Assembly: GCA_958510875.1 (NCBI GenBank)
Contig: OY294067.1
Span: 143,073,546 to 143,137,545, forward strand
DNA: 64,000 nucleotides
Reading direction: 5' to 3'
Origin: Endomychus coccineus
Taxonomy: Eukaryota; Arthropoda; Insecta; Coleoptera; Endomychidae
A program made the translations under genes and the position numbers. Under the pieces are notes generated by a model that made no database searches, had not been told where the DNA came from, and worked only from the letters and a program-made list of their open reading frames with translations. Positions 34,885-48,734 of the stretch are shown here, piece by piece; positions within the stretch are counted from its first letter, which is position 1; every line of letters starts with the position of its first letter.

Positions 34885-35275
34885 ATCTTAAAATTAAGTT
34901 CTCGAATAGTTCTGTTGATTGAATATATAGGTGTGTCATATGTTTATAACCAGAAGAACACGATTGTCATCAATCACCATAATTTCGTTTGAAAAACTGA
35001 AGATGAACGTGAGAACTATCACTTGAAACGGGCCTACCTCTCCCAAAAACAATATGGCTCCTATTTTCAAAACAAAGCGATCTGCAATTTTGAATGTGTA
35101 CTACCAATAGGAATGAGGCAATCGTTTCTACAGTTTTTACACAACCATCATCTCAACATAGTCTAAATCGATTCAGGATGCTCAAAACGGATATAATCGA
35201 TAAGCTCGAAAAAAATGTATTGCCACTATTACAATACTTTCCACACACTATATTCTACGTATTATGATTAAGCAA
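34885..35275 (+). repeat. Interspersed repeat family X, body/3' segment
   Basis: Shares with 37980-38310 the ordered blocks TTATAACCAG..AACACG, AAAACTGAAGATG, CAAAAACAATA, AGTCTA.AT.GATTCAG, GCTCAAAAC and TTACAATAC..TC..ACACTATA. Confidence 0.55.
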
Positions 35276-35470
35276 GTTGAAATATTGGTACCGTTTTGGA
35301 TATGCTATAGAAATTATTGAAGCTTGAATACGTATTTATGTCCTATTCTAAAATATTAGCGATAGATGAATTTGGTATATTCTACAATAGTTTTCTGATT
35401 TTCGAAATTATGTATGTATATATTATGTATGGGTCAAATTCATAGTGATTGAAATCTGACTCACCTCCAG

Positions 35471-35690
35471 CTATCCTTATGAGCTTCAATTCCGCAACCA
35501 GCTCCGTTTCTGATGACAATACAATATATACATATCTAACATCGTTCTTAATCCAATAAGTTGAACATCTTATGGAGGCTGTTTCACGAGAACATCGATA
35601 TTGCGTTTCGAATAAAAAGGTTTGATGAGTGGAACCATGGCCCTCAATAATAACCAGACCGGAATATGCGAGAATTGGCAACGTCGCGAA
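35471..35690 (-). CDS. Possible single host exon, unassigned
   Basis: An open minus-strand stretch with mixed, protein-like composition (GLVIIEGHGS, CSTYWIKNDVRYVYIVLSS, LKLIRIAGG) ends at a near-consensus splice donor, AG/GTGAGT, at about 35463-35468. Coding further left is probably intron. I do not recognise the protein, see no partner exon, and the acceptor side is uncertain, so it may be chance. Confidence 0.2.
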
Positions 35691-35699
35691 TACTCCACC

Positions 35700-37220
35700 A
35701 GGATATCAAGTATGCTCAAGTATGCTTAATAACTATATAATGTTTTTATGTGAGTATTTAAGCAAATACGACTATTTCCAGTTTGATTCGTAGTAGAAAT
35801 TAGCTTTAATCAACTCTAACAGCATTTTATTGAATCCATCATTTGGATCTAACTATTTTATGTTTCCACATTGCCAGATGAGTAATTTGTTCACGGGTGC
35901 TCAAATAAATATGTCTCTGACGGAAATGTTTATGGGTACCCAGTGTTCAGATTCCCAGCAGAAACCTTAGGGTACAATGATGAGGAAATAACCGGAGGGA
36001 TGACTGGAAGCCATCGAAATAGTCAGCTGTTAGTATAAAAAACATTTTAGTGAGGACATGGTCTGAAAAAATGAATGGTACGAGGATACCGAAGACATTA
36101 AACAATATTGAATTGTAGAGGTGGCCCGATCGACTGACTTCATCATCGTGTCTGCGACGTCAGCGCGATGCTTCCTACAAAACCATGTTCAACTTCATTT
36201 CGGAACACGAATTTTAACACGAAAGGTATCGTGGTGGCGTCAGATGATAGGATTACATTGCAGTATAGGTAACTGAACATCTCCTATAATTTTTGTTCAA
36301 TGACCTTGAAAAGATGCTCCAGGGAACTGGATTGAATTTCATAGTAGTGAAACTGTTTAATGCTGGTACAAGTACCTCGAATTCTCCTTAATTTATCCAA
36401 GTAAGTTGTGAAACAGTATTATGAAAAGGTCAGACTCGGCCGTGTGGTTAGCTTCTGATATTCATAACTTCAACAAGTTCAATGCAGGTCTTAGTGAAGA
36501 CAGGCAAATGCTTAAAGCATGGTTCTTGCATAGTGATTTTCAGTTTGTTCTGTTTTATAACCAGAATATATTGACTACTCCTGCAATGAAATGGATCTTC
36601 AAACACAACCACATAATATTTTGTTTCCTTACAAAATTTGAATCACAAATGATTACAATATTCTAAAATACATTAACAGTCACTACTTCAATCAAATGAA
36701 ACAAAATTATCTGATCTCCAGGACATCATTATGCACAACAATGTTCGTGACACAAACGCCTTGGATCAGATTTTTTATAGGACAATTTAGTGCATCTGAG
36801 AAATATTCTGTTATCATGATTGTGTGGTCATTCATGATCTCCTTTACAGTCCTCGAGTAGCTATTACGCAATTCGAGAAACTGGTCTACCACACAAAAAA
36901 TTCATGACATTTACCTGCATTATATAGCACATCGCCATTGTCGAAAACTTCATGTAATATTGCAAATGGATGGAATTCATGTAATGCTCGATCAGATTTC
37001 AAAGGTGGTAAATTACTAGGATGTGCAGAGAATAAGGCGGATTCTCACAAGCTAGAACTGTGGCAGCTTTTTAAATTTTTCCATCTTTTGCAAATGTCAA
37101 GGAAGTTGAAATTTAGTCTGTTAAGAATAAAACACTCAAAGTAAATAATGCCAGTTTCAGTAACGGATAATACATTTCGTTATTTAATTAAGCTTTATCA
37201 CAATTTAGTAATCTTTCAAT
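35700..37220. other. No gene recognised
   Basis: Only ORFs below 85 codons, with no motifs. Confidence 0.4.
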
Positions 37221-37224
37221 CGAT

Positions 37225-38315
37225 AACTACACTAAAGAAAAAGCTGCGATCAATAATTAATCACGTCAGTCTCCTTACTTTTGTTAGCAAAATAATGTTC
37301 GGACTCTTCTGCCGGTTCAATATAAATGATTGATGTAACAGAAAATATATTGAAAATAATTTAGAAATCGCTAATGAATCACGTTGAGATATACTCTATT
37401 TTACATTGAAATATTATACAAATGGTCTACTTGATGTTTTTTACAACTCTATGTTTTATATTGACACCTGAGGTCAGGTTGACTTTCGAAATTGATAACA
37501 CTATAGGGCAACATAGTTTTTTACTGACACCAGCTGTCACAAGAACTATCTGAATTCGTAACAGAGTAAACGCATTAGATAAACCATGACATCACTTGAA
37601 TCTTAAAAGGAGAATGAGGAGGTGGAGGTTATGATATAAACAATCGATACATATTTATAACCAGAGAAACACGATTTAAATCATAGTAGAATAAAATACT
37701 ATAATTATATTCAATTGGAATGATTGTAGGAAAAAAATTATTTTAAATGATTTAGAAACCGCTAATAGAAGACGTTAAATTATACTCTTTGAAATTTTAT
37801 CAAACTCTATATTTCATACTGACACCTGGCGTCAGGTTAAGTTTTATAATATAACCTAGTCTTATACTAACATTTGCTGTCACATGAACTATCAAAGTGC
37901 ACCACAGAATCGAGGAGTCTTAACTTCTTGAAGATGAAGACATAAAATAGATAGTGACGTCACATCTATGACGCCTCTAGAATTTTAATATGAAAATTTA
38001 TTCATAACCAGGAAAACACGGTTGTGATTATGATGAAATAAAATACCTTAGTTTCATTTGCAAAAATTGAGATGCATGTCAGGAAGAAATACCACTGGTA
38101 ACGAAGCTACAACGACCAAAAACAATACTTTTCCTACTGTCACCACTTTTAAGCGAGTTACGCACATATGTCCGTACGCACATATCCAGAGACATCACGT
38201 CAAGAACAGTCTAGATTGATTCAGAAATGCTCAAAACTTATATCCGCGGAAATTCAGATTTTTTCTTGGGCCAATTACAATACCTCTCTTACACTATATA
38301 CTGAGTCTAGTGAGG
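37225..38315 (+). repeat. Interspersed repeat family X, longest copy
   Basis: Carries head (GCTGCGATCAATAATTAATCACG, AACAGAAAATATATTGAAAAT), body (CGCTAATGAATCACG, CAACTCTATGTTTTATATTGACACC) and 3' segment (CGGTTGTGATTATG...TTACAATACC). The body occurs twice (37345-37500 and 37735-37870), so it is internally duplicated. No coding capacity. Confidence 0.6.
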
Positions 38316-38499
38316 AATATTCGTTGCTATGAGTAGGTACCTAAACTATCGCCGGATAAAAGATGATGTGATTATGAGGTAGGAGTCAACAGCAACGTCA
38401 GTAGCCACCCGGGATCCTGGGATAACCAGGAGTTAGGATTAATGCTTCACAATGTTACATCGTTGCCTAATCGTAGAATCCGACCTCTTTACTATATAG

Positions 38500-39400
38500 G
38501 GCTATGGTGAAATACTATGAGCTCTAACCTAAATATGGCGTATTACCTACTACTTTACGACCACTTTGACGTGGGCATCAACTGGAAGGATTTGATAACT
38601 AGAACACGATGAGCGGATGTTCCAAGGTAACGGATTATCTCTTTCTCCACAAGCACCTTGTCATGAGTATCAAATAAAACGGTTCACACCATAAGCCACG
38701 TCACATCATTCTGAACTCAATTTGGCAGATGTCTCAAGGTGGCGGTTTCCATATTTCTCGACAAGAATGGATATCAAATGAAATGGTTCGACGAGTGAAA
38801 CAAGATAGTCACATGTTGTCAATCTAAACTCAAAATGGCGGTAGCTCCAAGATTGCAAATTTCCATTTTTGTTTACAATCACTTCGGCATGGGTATCAAC
38901 TGAAGGAGTTTCAAGAGAAGAATATGATAAGCTACTTGACGTCTTTCTTAAATTCATGAAGGCTCCAGAATTACAGAATTCCTTTTTCTTCGCAACTTCT
39001 CTGACATATGTATCAATTAAAAGGGTTTGACGAATAGAACATGATAGGCTATGTGACTTAAATCTAAATTCAATATGGCGGGTGCTCCGTGGTGACGGAT
39101 TATATTTTTCTCCACAACCACTGTGACATGAGTATAGACTGAAGGGGTTTGACGAATATATTATGATAATTCACGTAACGTCATTCTAATCTCAGCATGG
39201 CTCCAGTAGGACTGATTACCTTTTCCATCATAATCACCCTGATGATAAGTCACTTGACATATTTCTGAACTCAATATTTCGGAGGCCCCAGAATGGAGGA
39301 CTATCATGTTCTTCATTCCCACCTTAATATCAGTATCAGCTGAAATGGTTTGAGGGGTAGAATATGCCTCTATAAGGCGAACTACCATTTTCTTCCAATT
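38500..39400. repeat. Diverged tandem array, about 115-120-bp units, about seven copies
   Basis: Repeated blocks are AATATGGCGG..GCTCCAAGGTG, ATTTTTCTCCACAA, CATGAGTATCAACTGAA, GGTTTGACGAATAGAA and CATGATAAGC.ACGTGACGTCATTCTAA. Units have drifted considerably. The array lies about 200 bp downstream of a family X copy. Confidence 0.7.
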
Positions 39401-41300
39401 CTCTGGGGAACAAATTATGTAAACGATGGTCGAAATGTGTATCACTGGGTTGTTCCTTTTGCATTTTGATGAATGAGGTCATCATTGCGAAACTCACAAT
39501 TATAGTTTTTTTTGCATTTTGTAAATAATTTTTAAATTGTATAATATTGGACTAATTAATTAAGGCTTGAAACAGACAAATTTTCTTTAACAATGGTTTC
39601 TTCCAAAATCAAATTGCATCGAACCATTTTTTTTGTAATCATGAGCTCATCAGAATAATTTTCAACATTTTCAAGAGTAGAACCATTGGAGCTGCTGATG
39701 TTATCTCAGAACAGCAGAATTTTGGTAATATGTAGATGAGCGTATATTAAAATGATCGCGCAAAGTTTTTCTACTTTTTAGAGCAATTTGATGAATAAAA
39801 CTATTGTTTGAAAAACAAAATTAATTTTTGTTTATTGGAAGATTGCTTGTCTATAATTTCTATATCACGACTTGGTCTTTCAACATGAAAATAATCTTTG
39901 AAAATATTAATCTATATAGTCCAGGCTTATTAAACTTATTTGTTAGTTTAAAACTTTGAACATACTACGAACAAGTTTAGTTGGTGTTTGAAGATAATTT
40001 TACCATAATGTGATTATTTGAATATGATTTCAGGTTTAATTCTTGAATATAATTAAGGTTATAGCCATCAACAATGAATTTCAATCTAAAACTGGTACCA
40101 AATTTGCATAGAAATTAACTGTGATCCATAGATTACTAAATTACTGCAATGAAGAAGAATCATTGCATTGAAAGTGTATTCGAATTGACGACATAATGAA
40201 TTATACAAATGTGGAAAATTGGACGTTTATCGTGATATTACACTCTTCGCGACAAAGTCGGCAAAAACTCTCACACCGTAGTATTGTTTTCTTCCAAATT
40301 TCAAGCAAGTTTTGAGAAATTCGCCTGTCCGTCCATCTGAATGTATGTCACGAAATTGGTTAACAACATAACTCAAAAATGGAAGGTCCTATCATATTCA
40401 AATTTCGACAAAAAATCGCTTGCTGCTCGATGACGAATCTTACTATTTTTCAGGAAAATCGTGTGAAGAACACATGCTTTTCTGAAGGGTTGAAAATCAT
40501 AACTGTTGAAGTACACAAAAAAACTTGAAGTAAATTTGGATTAATTTAAGACTTTTTCCTTCCTTATTTCAACAGAATCGTTCAACAACAACAAGAACAA
40601 CAAAACCAATGATCGGAGTACATTTGAAATTACACCGTACTTCAACAATTTATTTATATAGGCGCAATATATTGGTTCAAGGGCTAAGTTATCTACCACA
40701 CACTCAGTAGGCTTGAGTTTAATTATCAGCAGCAGGAGGCCTGTATTTGCAAATTTTCTTGAAAACATCACTAATTTGAATATTACTTAGTTTTGTACAA
40801 ATAATGAAATAAATAATTCACACAAATGCGAACAGTATCTAATAGCATGTGAAAGAATTATATAAGAATCAGTAACCAAATAAAATGATTTGCAAAGAGT
40901 AAGTTTGCCTCGTGCACTATTGACCAATTCTCCAAGCGGCAACACATTTCTAGTTATATATACGGAAGAATTATTCACAGGTGATGTCACCTCCATTCAA
41001 TTAGCTTCCGTTTTCAGACACTCCTGCGGGTTACGTCTAAAAAGGTGCAAAACATCAAATTATTCTCTATGTCCCTGTTTTATACTTATAATGGGTGATG
41101 CAATTTCTTAGAAGTGAAACTTGATTTCTCGTTCCTACCACCTCGATATATCTTCTTCAACAAGACGAATACAGTCATTTCACAACTGAGGTGAAAAAGT
41201 GCAAAATTTCCTTCATCAGCCTCAAGCAGTGATTAATAGATTTTGTATCTATTCTTATGTGTTGGTTATGATACTTCTTCGAAATTCCCTATGCCATAAC
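39401..41300. other. No gene recognised
   Basis: AT-rich; small ORFs only. A short family X scrap may lie near 41005-41060 (TTTTCAGACACTCCTGCGGGT). Confidence 0.4.
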
Positions 41301-41704
41301 TACCGGGATATCAAAAATTATCTTGGTCAAGGGTGGTTGTGAAATCTAAAACGTGTGTCTTACTTTACGTTTGAAATAAATATGTCATTGTCACACTGAC
41401 ATCATCAATAACCTACAAATTTCATACCTATTTATTTCAGTTGTAAAACAATAATGAACTGCAAATTACAAAACGGGGGACATTTCCAACAATTACTGTA
41501 ATCAAGTTTTTCTTGTTACTAAAACCATTATTTCATTATTTGCAGTTCATTATTGTTTTACGACTGAAATAAATAGGTATGAAATTTGTAGGTTATTGAT
41601 GATGTCAGTGTGACAGTGACATAATTATTTCAAACGTAGAGTAAGACACACGTTTAAGGATTCCACAACCACCCTTGACCAAGATAATTTTTGATATCCC
41701 GGTA
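41301..41704. mobile_element. 404-bp fold-back element
   Basis: Arms 41301-41466 and 41538-41704 (about 166 bp) are inverted copies with a few differences (for example TGTCATTGTCACAC against GTGTGACAGTGACA). The 71-bp centre is unique. Outer ends TACCGGGATATCAAAAATTA. No ORF. MITE-like. Confidence 0.75.
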
Positions 41705-44035
41705 TTTATCACGGTACTACAAATTTTTCGGAAGCACTGTCGATTATATTCATTGATCGAATGAATCGATTTTCAAATCCTAATCATTACCATCACCAAG
41801 ATAAATAGCGCATACTTCATCAAATTTTATGTAATGCTGCTTCAACCTATTTGTACTGGAAACCAATCTTACATAAAATTATTCTCAAATCTCAATGCAG
41901 TCTCTAAATGAATTGAATTCATGTAGTTTTGTTCTGTCTGTAGCGTTATGTCATCATCAAATTTGATTATTATTATTATCATCTATAATACAGTTTATAA
42001 TAATTTACTCAATTTTTGAGTAGATCTTGAATTCCAGAAACTAATTCTTTGCTATATGAGTTTGATTGTTCTAATATTTGAAAATTAATCATTGATTCTT
42101 AAACAATACGAAGTGAGCCTTCAATATAACGGAGGTTCCTCTATGAAGCTCTTTGAGAAAACAGAACAAAAAAAAAGTATGATTTTCTGATACGATTGTT
42201 CACTTCTTGGATATCATCAACATACAAAATTTCAATACCACTCTGGTATCTTTCATGATAAATTTAGATTTATGAGAAACGTTATATTCCAAGTATGTTC
42301 AAGAAATGTCGTGCTGTAGGAATATATATATTGTTACTTATGTTTAAATACCTGTCGATGTTAAATATAAATTGTAGCACAATTAGCATTTGCAACAAGG
42401 CAAATAACATTCGTGCCCGCCGAGCAACTTTTCACTTTGATTTGTGGTGGGAGACTTAGCAGCTAAGTCGTCAGATTGAGCGACCAATAGCGCAGCAGAT
42501 TCCATTTGCATTCTCGGAAATCAGAATCATAATTATGTCTCTAATTATCAGTGTCCGATTAATAAATTAGCCATTCTCGTGTCGAGTCGTACACACACCT
42601 GAATGCATAAGTGATCGACTTCTAATATGATGTTAATTGATGTATTATTTTGTTTACACGTTATTCTCTCATATTTTTCTCAAGGTAATACTTATTGTTA
42701 TGGGATGTGAAACTTTTCTATCTAGAGTGATTTGGAAGGACATATATCATGATGTATTTGTTCTCTTTCCAATGGAAGATCTACATCTGATCTCCAGAAT
42801 TATCAATCATTGAAGGATGAACGTACGAATTACTTCATTTTAAATTCCATGCTAATAATATATTCCGCGGAAATTTGAACTCCGAAGCTATTCCACTAAC
42901 ATGTTTTCATATTATTCTTTACCATAAAATATTGGAATGATTTGGAAGCTGGATGGATAATTGTAGTCTACGACTGGAAGGAGTGAAAATCAACCATAAA
43001 TACTGATTGACATCGAAGGTGCCATCAAAATGGAATTTCTGGAGAACCACATCAATATTTCAAAATTCAGATACCTAAGTGGTTTGTTATTTCATGTTAC
43101 GTTAGTGTAACTGTTATGAGTTAGGTTCAGAGTAACAGTAAATCTGTAGGTTATAACTTATTTAAAAAAAATATGGATTCAGATTCCTGAATATAGGAGT
43201 ACTTTGAGTACATTAACCATATTTTTCAGAAATATATTAATTGATAATGTGATTTATATTTATGGCGTACTTGGTAAGCTCATCTCAAATAACAGAATCT
43301 TATCCAAACGCTGCAAAATAGTATTCAATTATGATTCGAAACCGAATTCTATTACAGGTAGGGACCATTTTGAATGAGCTATTAAGTCGTAACAAAAGAC
43401 GGAAGGAATTTTTTCAGTTTGTCATGAGCCTCTTTAGTTCCACATACAGTTGGTTCATACAGGCTTAATTTCGTACAAACGTATTCACATAGTGATTCAA
43501 CTTATCATATATAACTTAATATTTCATAATCTACCAAAATTCTAACACGAAATCTATTTCGAAAGGCATCAAAGCATTTTTCCGGAAGGGAAAAGGAATA
43601 TTGAATTTGAATTTGATATTTGATTGTTTATTCATCATATTGACTAGGAGGTCAGTCCAGTAAGCTGCGCGTATGCCCAAATTGTTGAGACGGAGTGAGT
43701 GAGTTGAGTGACCAGAGAAGAGATAAGACCTTTGTTCGCTACGCTCACTCCATTTTGATTAAAGTAGCGAAAAGCATTTCTAAAGAATGATTCATTCATC
43801 ATATCTAAACAACATTTGTATGATCCTCATTCTAGTTGAATACATTGTTAGATGAGATGATTATAGAATAAATAAGTGTCTGCATTGAATAAGAAGTGAA
43901 TAATTTGCTAAAAAAAAAAACGAAATATACAGGAGGGAGCGTTCACTCTCTTAAAACTAAATTCTAAAAAAACGAAAAAGAAAACTCATCAAAATTGAAC
44001 TTATTTCATATCTGAAAAAATAATTAGTCCTTACC
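41705..44035. other. No gene recognised
   Basis: AT-rich intergenic-type sequence. A more GC-rich patch at 42400-42600 shows no tRNA or coding signature. Confidence 0.4.
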
Positions 44036-44039
44036 TGCT

Positions 44040-44937
44040 GGTCCGGTAATTAATAACATCAGCGAGCAGCGTGGGGCAAAGAAAGGCATAGAGGGTTTCC
44101 GTGAGAACCTGGTGATATACAGATCTATCACTTAGGACTTCATACACTACAAGCGCAACCTTCCCATGGCCTGAATTGACTACCGCAAGACATTTGATTC
44201 AACATTACATGGGCTATGCCGTAGACATGGACTCGGGATTGGACAAATGCGCAGTGTTTCATTTGATGAGAGGACGATCTCCGGAAGTGTACGAGAATAT
44301 GCAGCTTGCCGACGAAAGCATCTTCAGACACCTTGATGCTGGAGAGACCTATCGATACCTGGGAATTCAATAGCGTCCTAATTATGACGCTTCCCAGGTG
44401 AAGATGACTCTCAGCGGCAAGTACAGAAACCTTGTTCGGAAGATTTGGTCTTCCGAACTTTCGAGTGGGAACAAGGTGTCTGCAACAAATATGCTTGCCG
44501 TTCCAGTCCTGCTCCACTCTTTTGGAGTGGTGAAATGAACGATCCATGAGTTGCATAGACTCGACAAAGACAGCCGGAAAATAATGCATATCCATCACAG
44601 TTTGCATCCTAGGTCGTCCGTTCCCCGCATTTATCTCCCACGTCACCGGAGAGGTAGGAAACCTCTCAGTCTGGGGGGTCTGCATCGAGGTGTGGTTCTG
44701 AGTATGGCTTGTAAAGTTCTTAGAAGTTTGGACCCCCTGTGCCTTGTTAAAAGTCACGAATTGGCCGGAGTGGGAGCATCTCCTGTTCGAGCTCCGCACG
44801 CTATACCCAGACTACAAGGTCGTATTAGTGGTTCTGATCATCGGAGTTTTGGACAAAATTCGATCTTCGCTGCGTTCGAACTTGAAGATCATTCCGGCCT
44901 GTAGGATTCGGCGCAGATCTTGATAGACCGGATGCAA
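44040..44937 (+). pseudogene. R2/R4-type LINE fragment A, internally deleted
   Basis: Begins AATTAATAACATCAGCGAG and has RT remains (DYRK, then a jump to SGLDKCAVFHL). It continues through frameshifted copies of the YLGI, RKIWSSELSSGNK and LHPRSS/RIYLPRHRR regions. It then jumps from VKSHELAGVGAS to the endonuclease tail (LRTLYP-like, LIDRMQKA). Many stops. The minus-strand ORF of 219 codons here is an antisense shadow. Confidence 0.7.
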
Positions 44938-46870
44938 AAGGCAATTAATAACATCAGCGAGCAGCGTGGGGCGAAGAAAGGCATGGATGGTTGCCGGGTG
45001 GACCTGGTGATAGATAGATCTATCACTCGGGACTACATAATCTACAAGCGCAACCTTTCCATGGCCTGGATTGACTACCGCAAGTCATTTGATTCAGCAT
45101 CACATGAGCTATTATTATACTTGCTCCAATGCCTTGCGGTACCAACCCCACTAGTGAGATGCATAGAACATCTGTTGCCACTCTGGAAGACTAATTTTGC
45201 CATCTCATTAGGCACACGACGAGCCTTGGCAGAATCGGTAACATTCGAGAGGGGTGTTTTCCAAGAATGTTCCTTGAGTCTCCTTTTGCTCAACATCCCA
45301 ATGCTGCTGCTCTCCATGGCGTGAAGACGGACTCGTGGATATCACTCTGGATTACAGAACGACTGATGTCATCAAAACACCCATTTATTCTACATTGATG
45401 ATCTGAAACTATATGCCTCAGGGAAGAAAAAACCCTCATCACTCTCTCAACGTGGTTCAGGAATACACATGATCCATAGGCATGGAGTTGGGATTGGACA
45501 AGTGCACAGTGTCTCATTTTAGGAGAGGACGATCTCCGAAAGTGCACGAGAATATGCAGCTGACCGACGAAAGCATCTTCAAGCACCTTGATGCTGGAGA
45601 GACCCATCGGTACCTGGGATTCGAACAACGTCCTAATTATGACCCTTCCCAGGTAAAGGTGTCTCTTCGCGACAAGTACTGAAAGCTTGTTCGAAAGATT
45701 CGGTCTACCGAACTTTCGAGTGAGCACAAGGTGTCTGCAACAACTATGCTTGTCGTTCTAGTCGTGCCTCACTCTTTCAGAGTGGTGAAATGGACGTTCG
45801 ATGAGCTGCATGAACTCGACAAAGACACCCGGAAAATGATGCATATCCATCACAGTTTGCATCCTGGGTTGTCTGTTTCCCGTCTGGAGGTTCTTTATTG
45901 AAGTGTGGTTCTGAGTGTAGCTTGTACAGTTCTCAGGAGGTCGAACCCCCTCCTGTGCCTTGTCAAGAATCACGAATTGGCTCGAGTGGGGGCATTAATT
46001 GTCAAGGCAGCCTAAACTTCTGCGGGAGAGCTTGTTCTCGGATTCCATATCAGTCGAGACGGCCGACTACAGGGCAACCTCGAGTTTCAACCTTCTCGCC
46101 TAAAATATCAGATAAATGCCGCGGATCAAGATCTCAATGCTCAAGCGGCATGTACAAGCCGATACACGGTGATTTCTACCGGAACATCGAAACGCTCAGC
46201 TTGTCAACCAGGCTGAGCTTCGGCTACCTAAGTTTAGCCGAGCTTACATCCGAAACCGAGGGATTCACCGCAGCTATCAACACCTTGGTTTATCGCCGCA
46301 ACGAGATGGGTGTGCAGGCTCCTGATATCAGCTGCAGGGCCTGTCGAAAAGCGCCTGAGACGGTTTTCCACCTTCTGTTGGCTCGTCCGACAAAATCGGC
46401 CTCGGCGTAAACCCATCGCCATAATGCAGCCCTACGGGTGCAGTATTATCATTCAATGCACTCGTACGGAATAGACCGAGAGTCAGTGTTGCCTTAAATT
46501 CCTGGAGATATTGAGTTCGTGGTCGGAAACGATTATTCCACCGGAATAATCCGTTTTCGATAGTCATGTCCATAGCAAATATGCCTGACGTTGTCTTCCT
46601 CGATAAACGAAGCAGGACTATGTATGTCATCGAATTCTCTGTTCCGGCAGGGAAGAACTTAGTCTTGAAAGAGGAGGAATAATGGACAGATTATCAAGAT
46701 CTCCTGTTCGAGCTCAGGATGCTATACCCAGACCACAACGTCTTGCAGATCTTGATAGACCGGATGCAGCATGCAGTCATTCTGGGTTCAATAAGACTAC
46801 TTAGAGCACACGATTTGGGAACCTGAAGCTACTTAACGACCGGTTAGGAGGAGTAGCTTCATTAACAGAC
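44938..46870 (+). pseudogene. R2/R4-type LINE fragment B
   Basis: Starts with the same AATTAATAACATCAGCGAG as fragment A. RT motifs are NISEQRGAKKGMDGCR, MAWIDYRKSFDSASHELL, FERGVFQECSLS (44941-45324) and, after a frameshift, YIDDLKLYASG near 45390. It continues through SLHPG, a damaged linker, CRACRKAPETVFHLL (about 46335-46380), PDVVFLD-like codons and the 3' end GAACCTGAAGCTACTT at about 46840. Same family as 10675-12285, opposite orientation. Several frameshifts and stops: inactive. Confidence 0.75.
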
Positions 46871-46874
46871 TTGA

Positions 46875-48730
46875 GTTCTGACATAAATTATCAACAGCTT
46901 TCTCCATATTCTCACCTACATTGCTTATTGTCGCTACTGTAAGCACTTGCTCTTCTTCGATAGGAAGGTTGTGCTGTATCAAAGGTTTCTATATCACTCA
47001 CGTCATCATTCCCCTTCGGGTCAAGTTCCGCCTTACACTTGGTTTTTCATTGGCCATTGTGTCTTTTACACTGTACATACGAAACTATTAATTTTATAAA
47101 TAAGCTGCTATGGAGTATAATTTAAACTAAATTTTATCAGGCAACAGAAATTATTAGGATGTTTCCAGTCGAGCAACTCGGGTCATTACGGATCAGCCTT
47201 CGTCTAACAATCCGAACATGATCTTTTGAAAATTCACCTGCCGCCGACCAACTCTACGCTGGCCCGAAAGTTTGTATTTTCAATTTTTGGAGATTACAGA
47301 AATACATGATTTTAATGCTTGATTCACTAATTGAACGCATTTGGATAGAGGACTACTGAGAATCTCTTTATAGGGAGCATTATTCAACATGGCATTTAAC
47401 AAACTATTATCATCCTACTTACAATTAATTAATTACGATGAAATTTCCTTCATCTGCTTTCAAGTAATAACAGTTCATTACATTCAAGTATTCACAGATG
47501 TTATGAAAACTATTGGATAAACTTATCATTTACTTGCATGTTCAAGAATTTGCTTGCACTTGTTACGAGTAATAGCTATTGAAACTTGAGCGGTAATTTT
47601 TCAAAATCAATAGCAAAACTCAAGCCTTCCATTTTATCTCTATTTCGATAAATTCAATATCGGTTTCATCGTGAATAATTTTAGTAATATTTTAAGAGTA
47701 TTCATGTTATTTCACTATTCACAGATACCTATACCCTAGTGATAAACATTCTGAAGACTTCCAAATATTATCATCCCTTATACAAACTGCACAGAATACG
47801 TTATCCTCAAGTCTTCATGGATGAAGAACAATTTCTTCACCCTGTACAAAAACTATTATAAAGAAACAAGCAGATATGCAATGCGCAATCGGCTCCCTCA
47901 ATTTTTCGCCAATATTCGTCTGAGGAAACTTGAAGCCTCTTCTATATCGAAATAAAATCATGTTTCAAAAGTTAAGCATAGATATGACGTTGATATTTTT
48001 GTACCTATCAAGAAAGATTCACTGTAGACATAGATTCAGATAACAGCTTTCTCTCTTTGATATTAATCTCCCGGAACATGTTATTTTAGTCCCATTTCCA
48101 TATTCTTACGTAAATTCAGTACCACTGATGAAATCATACTACGGAAAGTGTGTCCCGAGCTTCAATATGATCCTCAGAATTGAGTTCTAAGATTAGCGCG
48201 ATTTTAGTATTTGCATTCTATATCAACAAAGTTACGTTAAGTTAGGTTAGAAATAAAGTTGTATCAGTTTTCTTAATACAAAGCATATAAAACTTATGCT
48301 AGTACACTTTTGCCAATACTAATAAATTCACATTGAATAGTCAAGAATGTTGAGATTAACAGGAACAGAACAAGACTTGTTTTTCCCTTATGCATGATTG
48401 AACAAGGTTAATTCATATGCATAAAAAATGCTTGATGCTTGAGGTACAGTCCTCTACAAACTACATCTTTCTTGTTGAGTATGTGGTATGGGTCTACCGG
48501 ATGAAAAATGCCGAAAAACATTGATTTGTATCATGTTTTTCAATTTCAAAGAGGTAGATACATACATATTCATGTTTAAAACAATACTCTACTGAACAAA
48601 TGCAATAACACAATACAATCACAAAAATAAGAGATACTGCCTAACATATTGTTCCATAAAATCAGTTGGTAACCCGATCCAGAAGTTTTTGAACTGTAAT
48701 ATTTCATTATATCAAAATCAGTGGGAACAA
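46875..48730. other. No gene recognised
   Basis: AT-rich; no motifs, palindromes or arrays noticed. Confidence 0.4.
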
Positions 48731-48734
48731 AGTT

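Noticed and set aside
44140..44799. 219-codon minus-strand ORF (and 45290-45727)
   Set aside because: Antisense shadows of plus-strand LINE fragments; no domain of their own.
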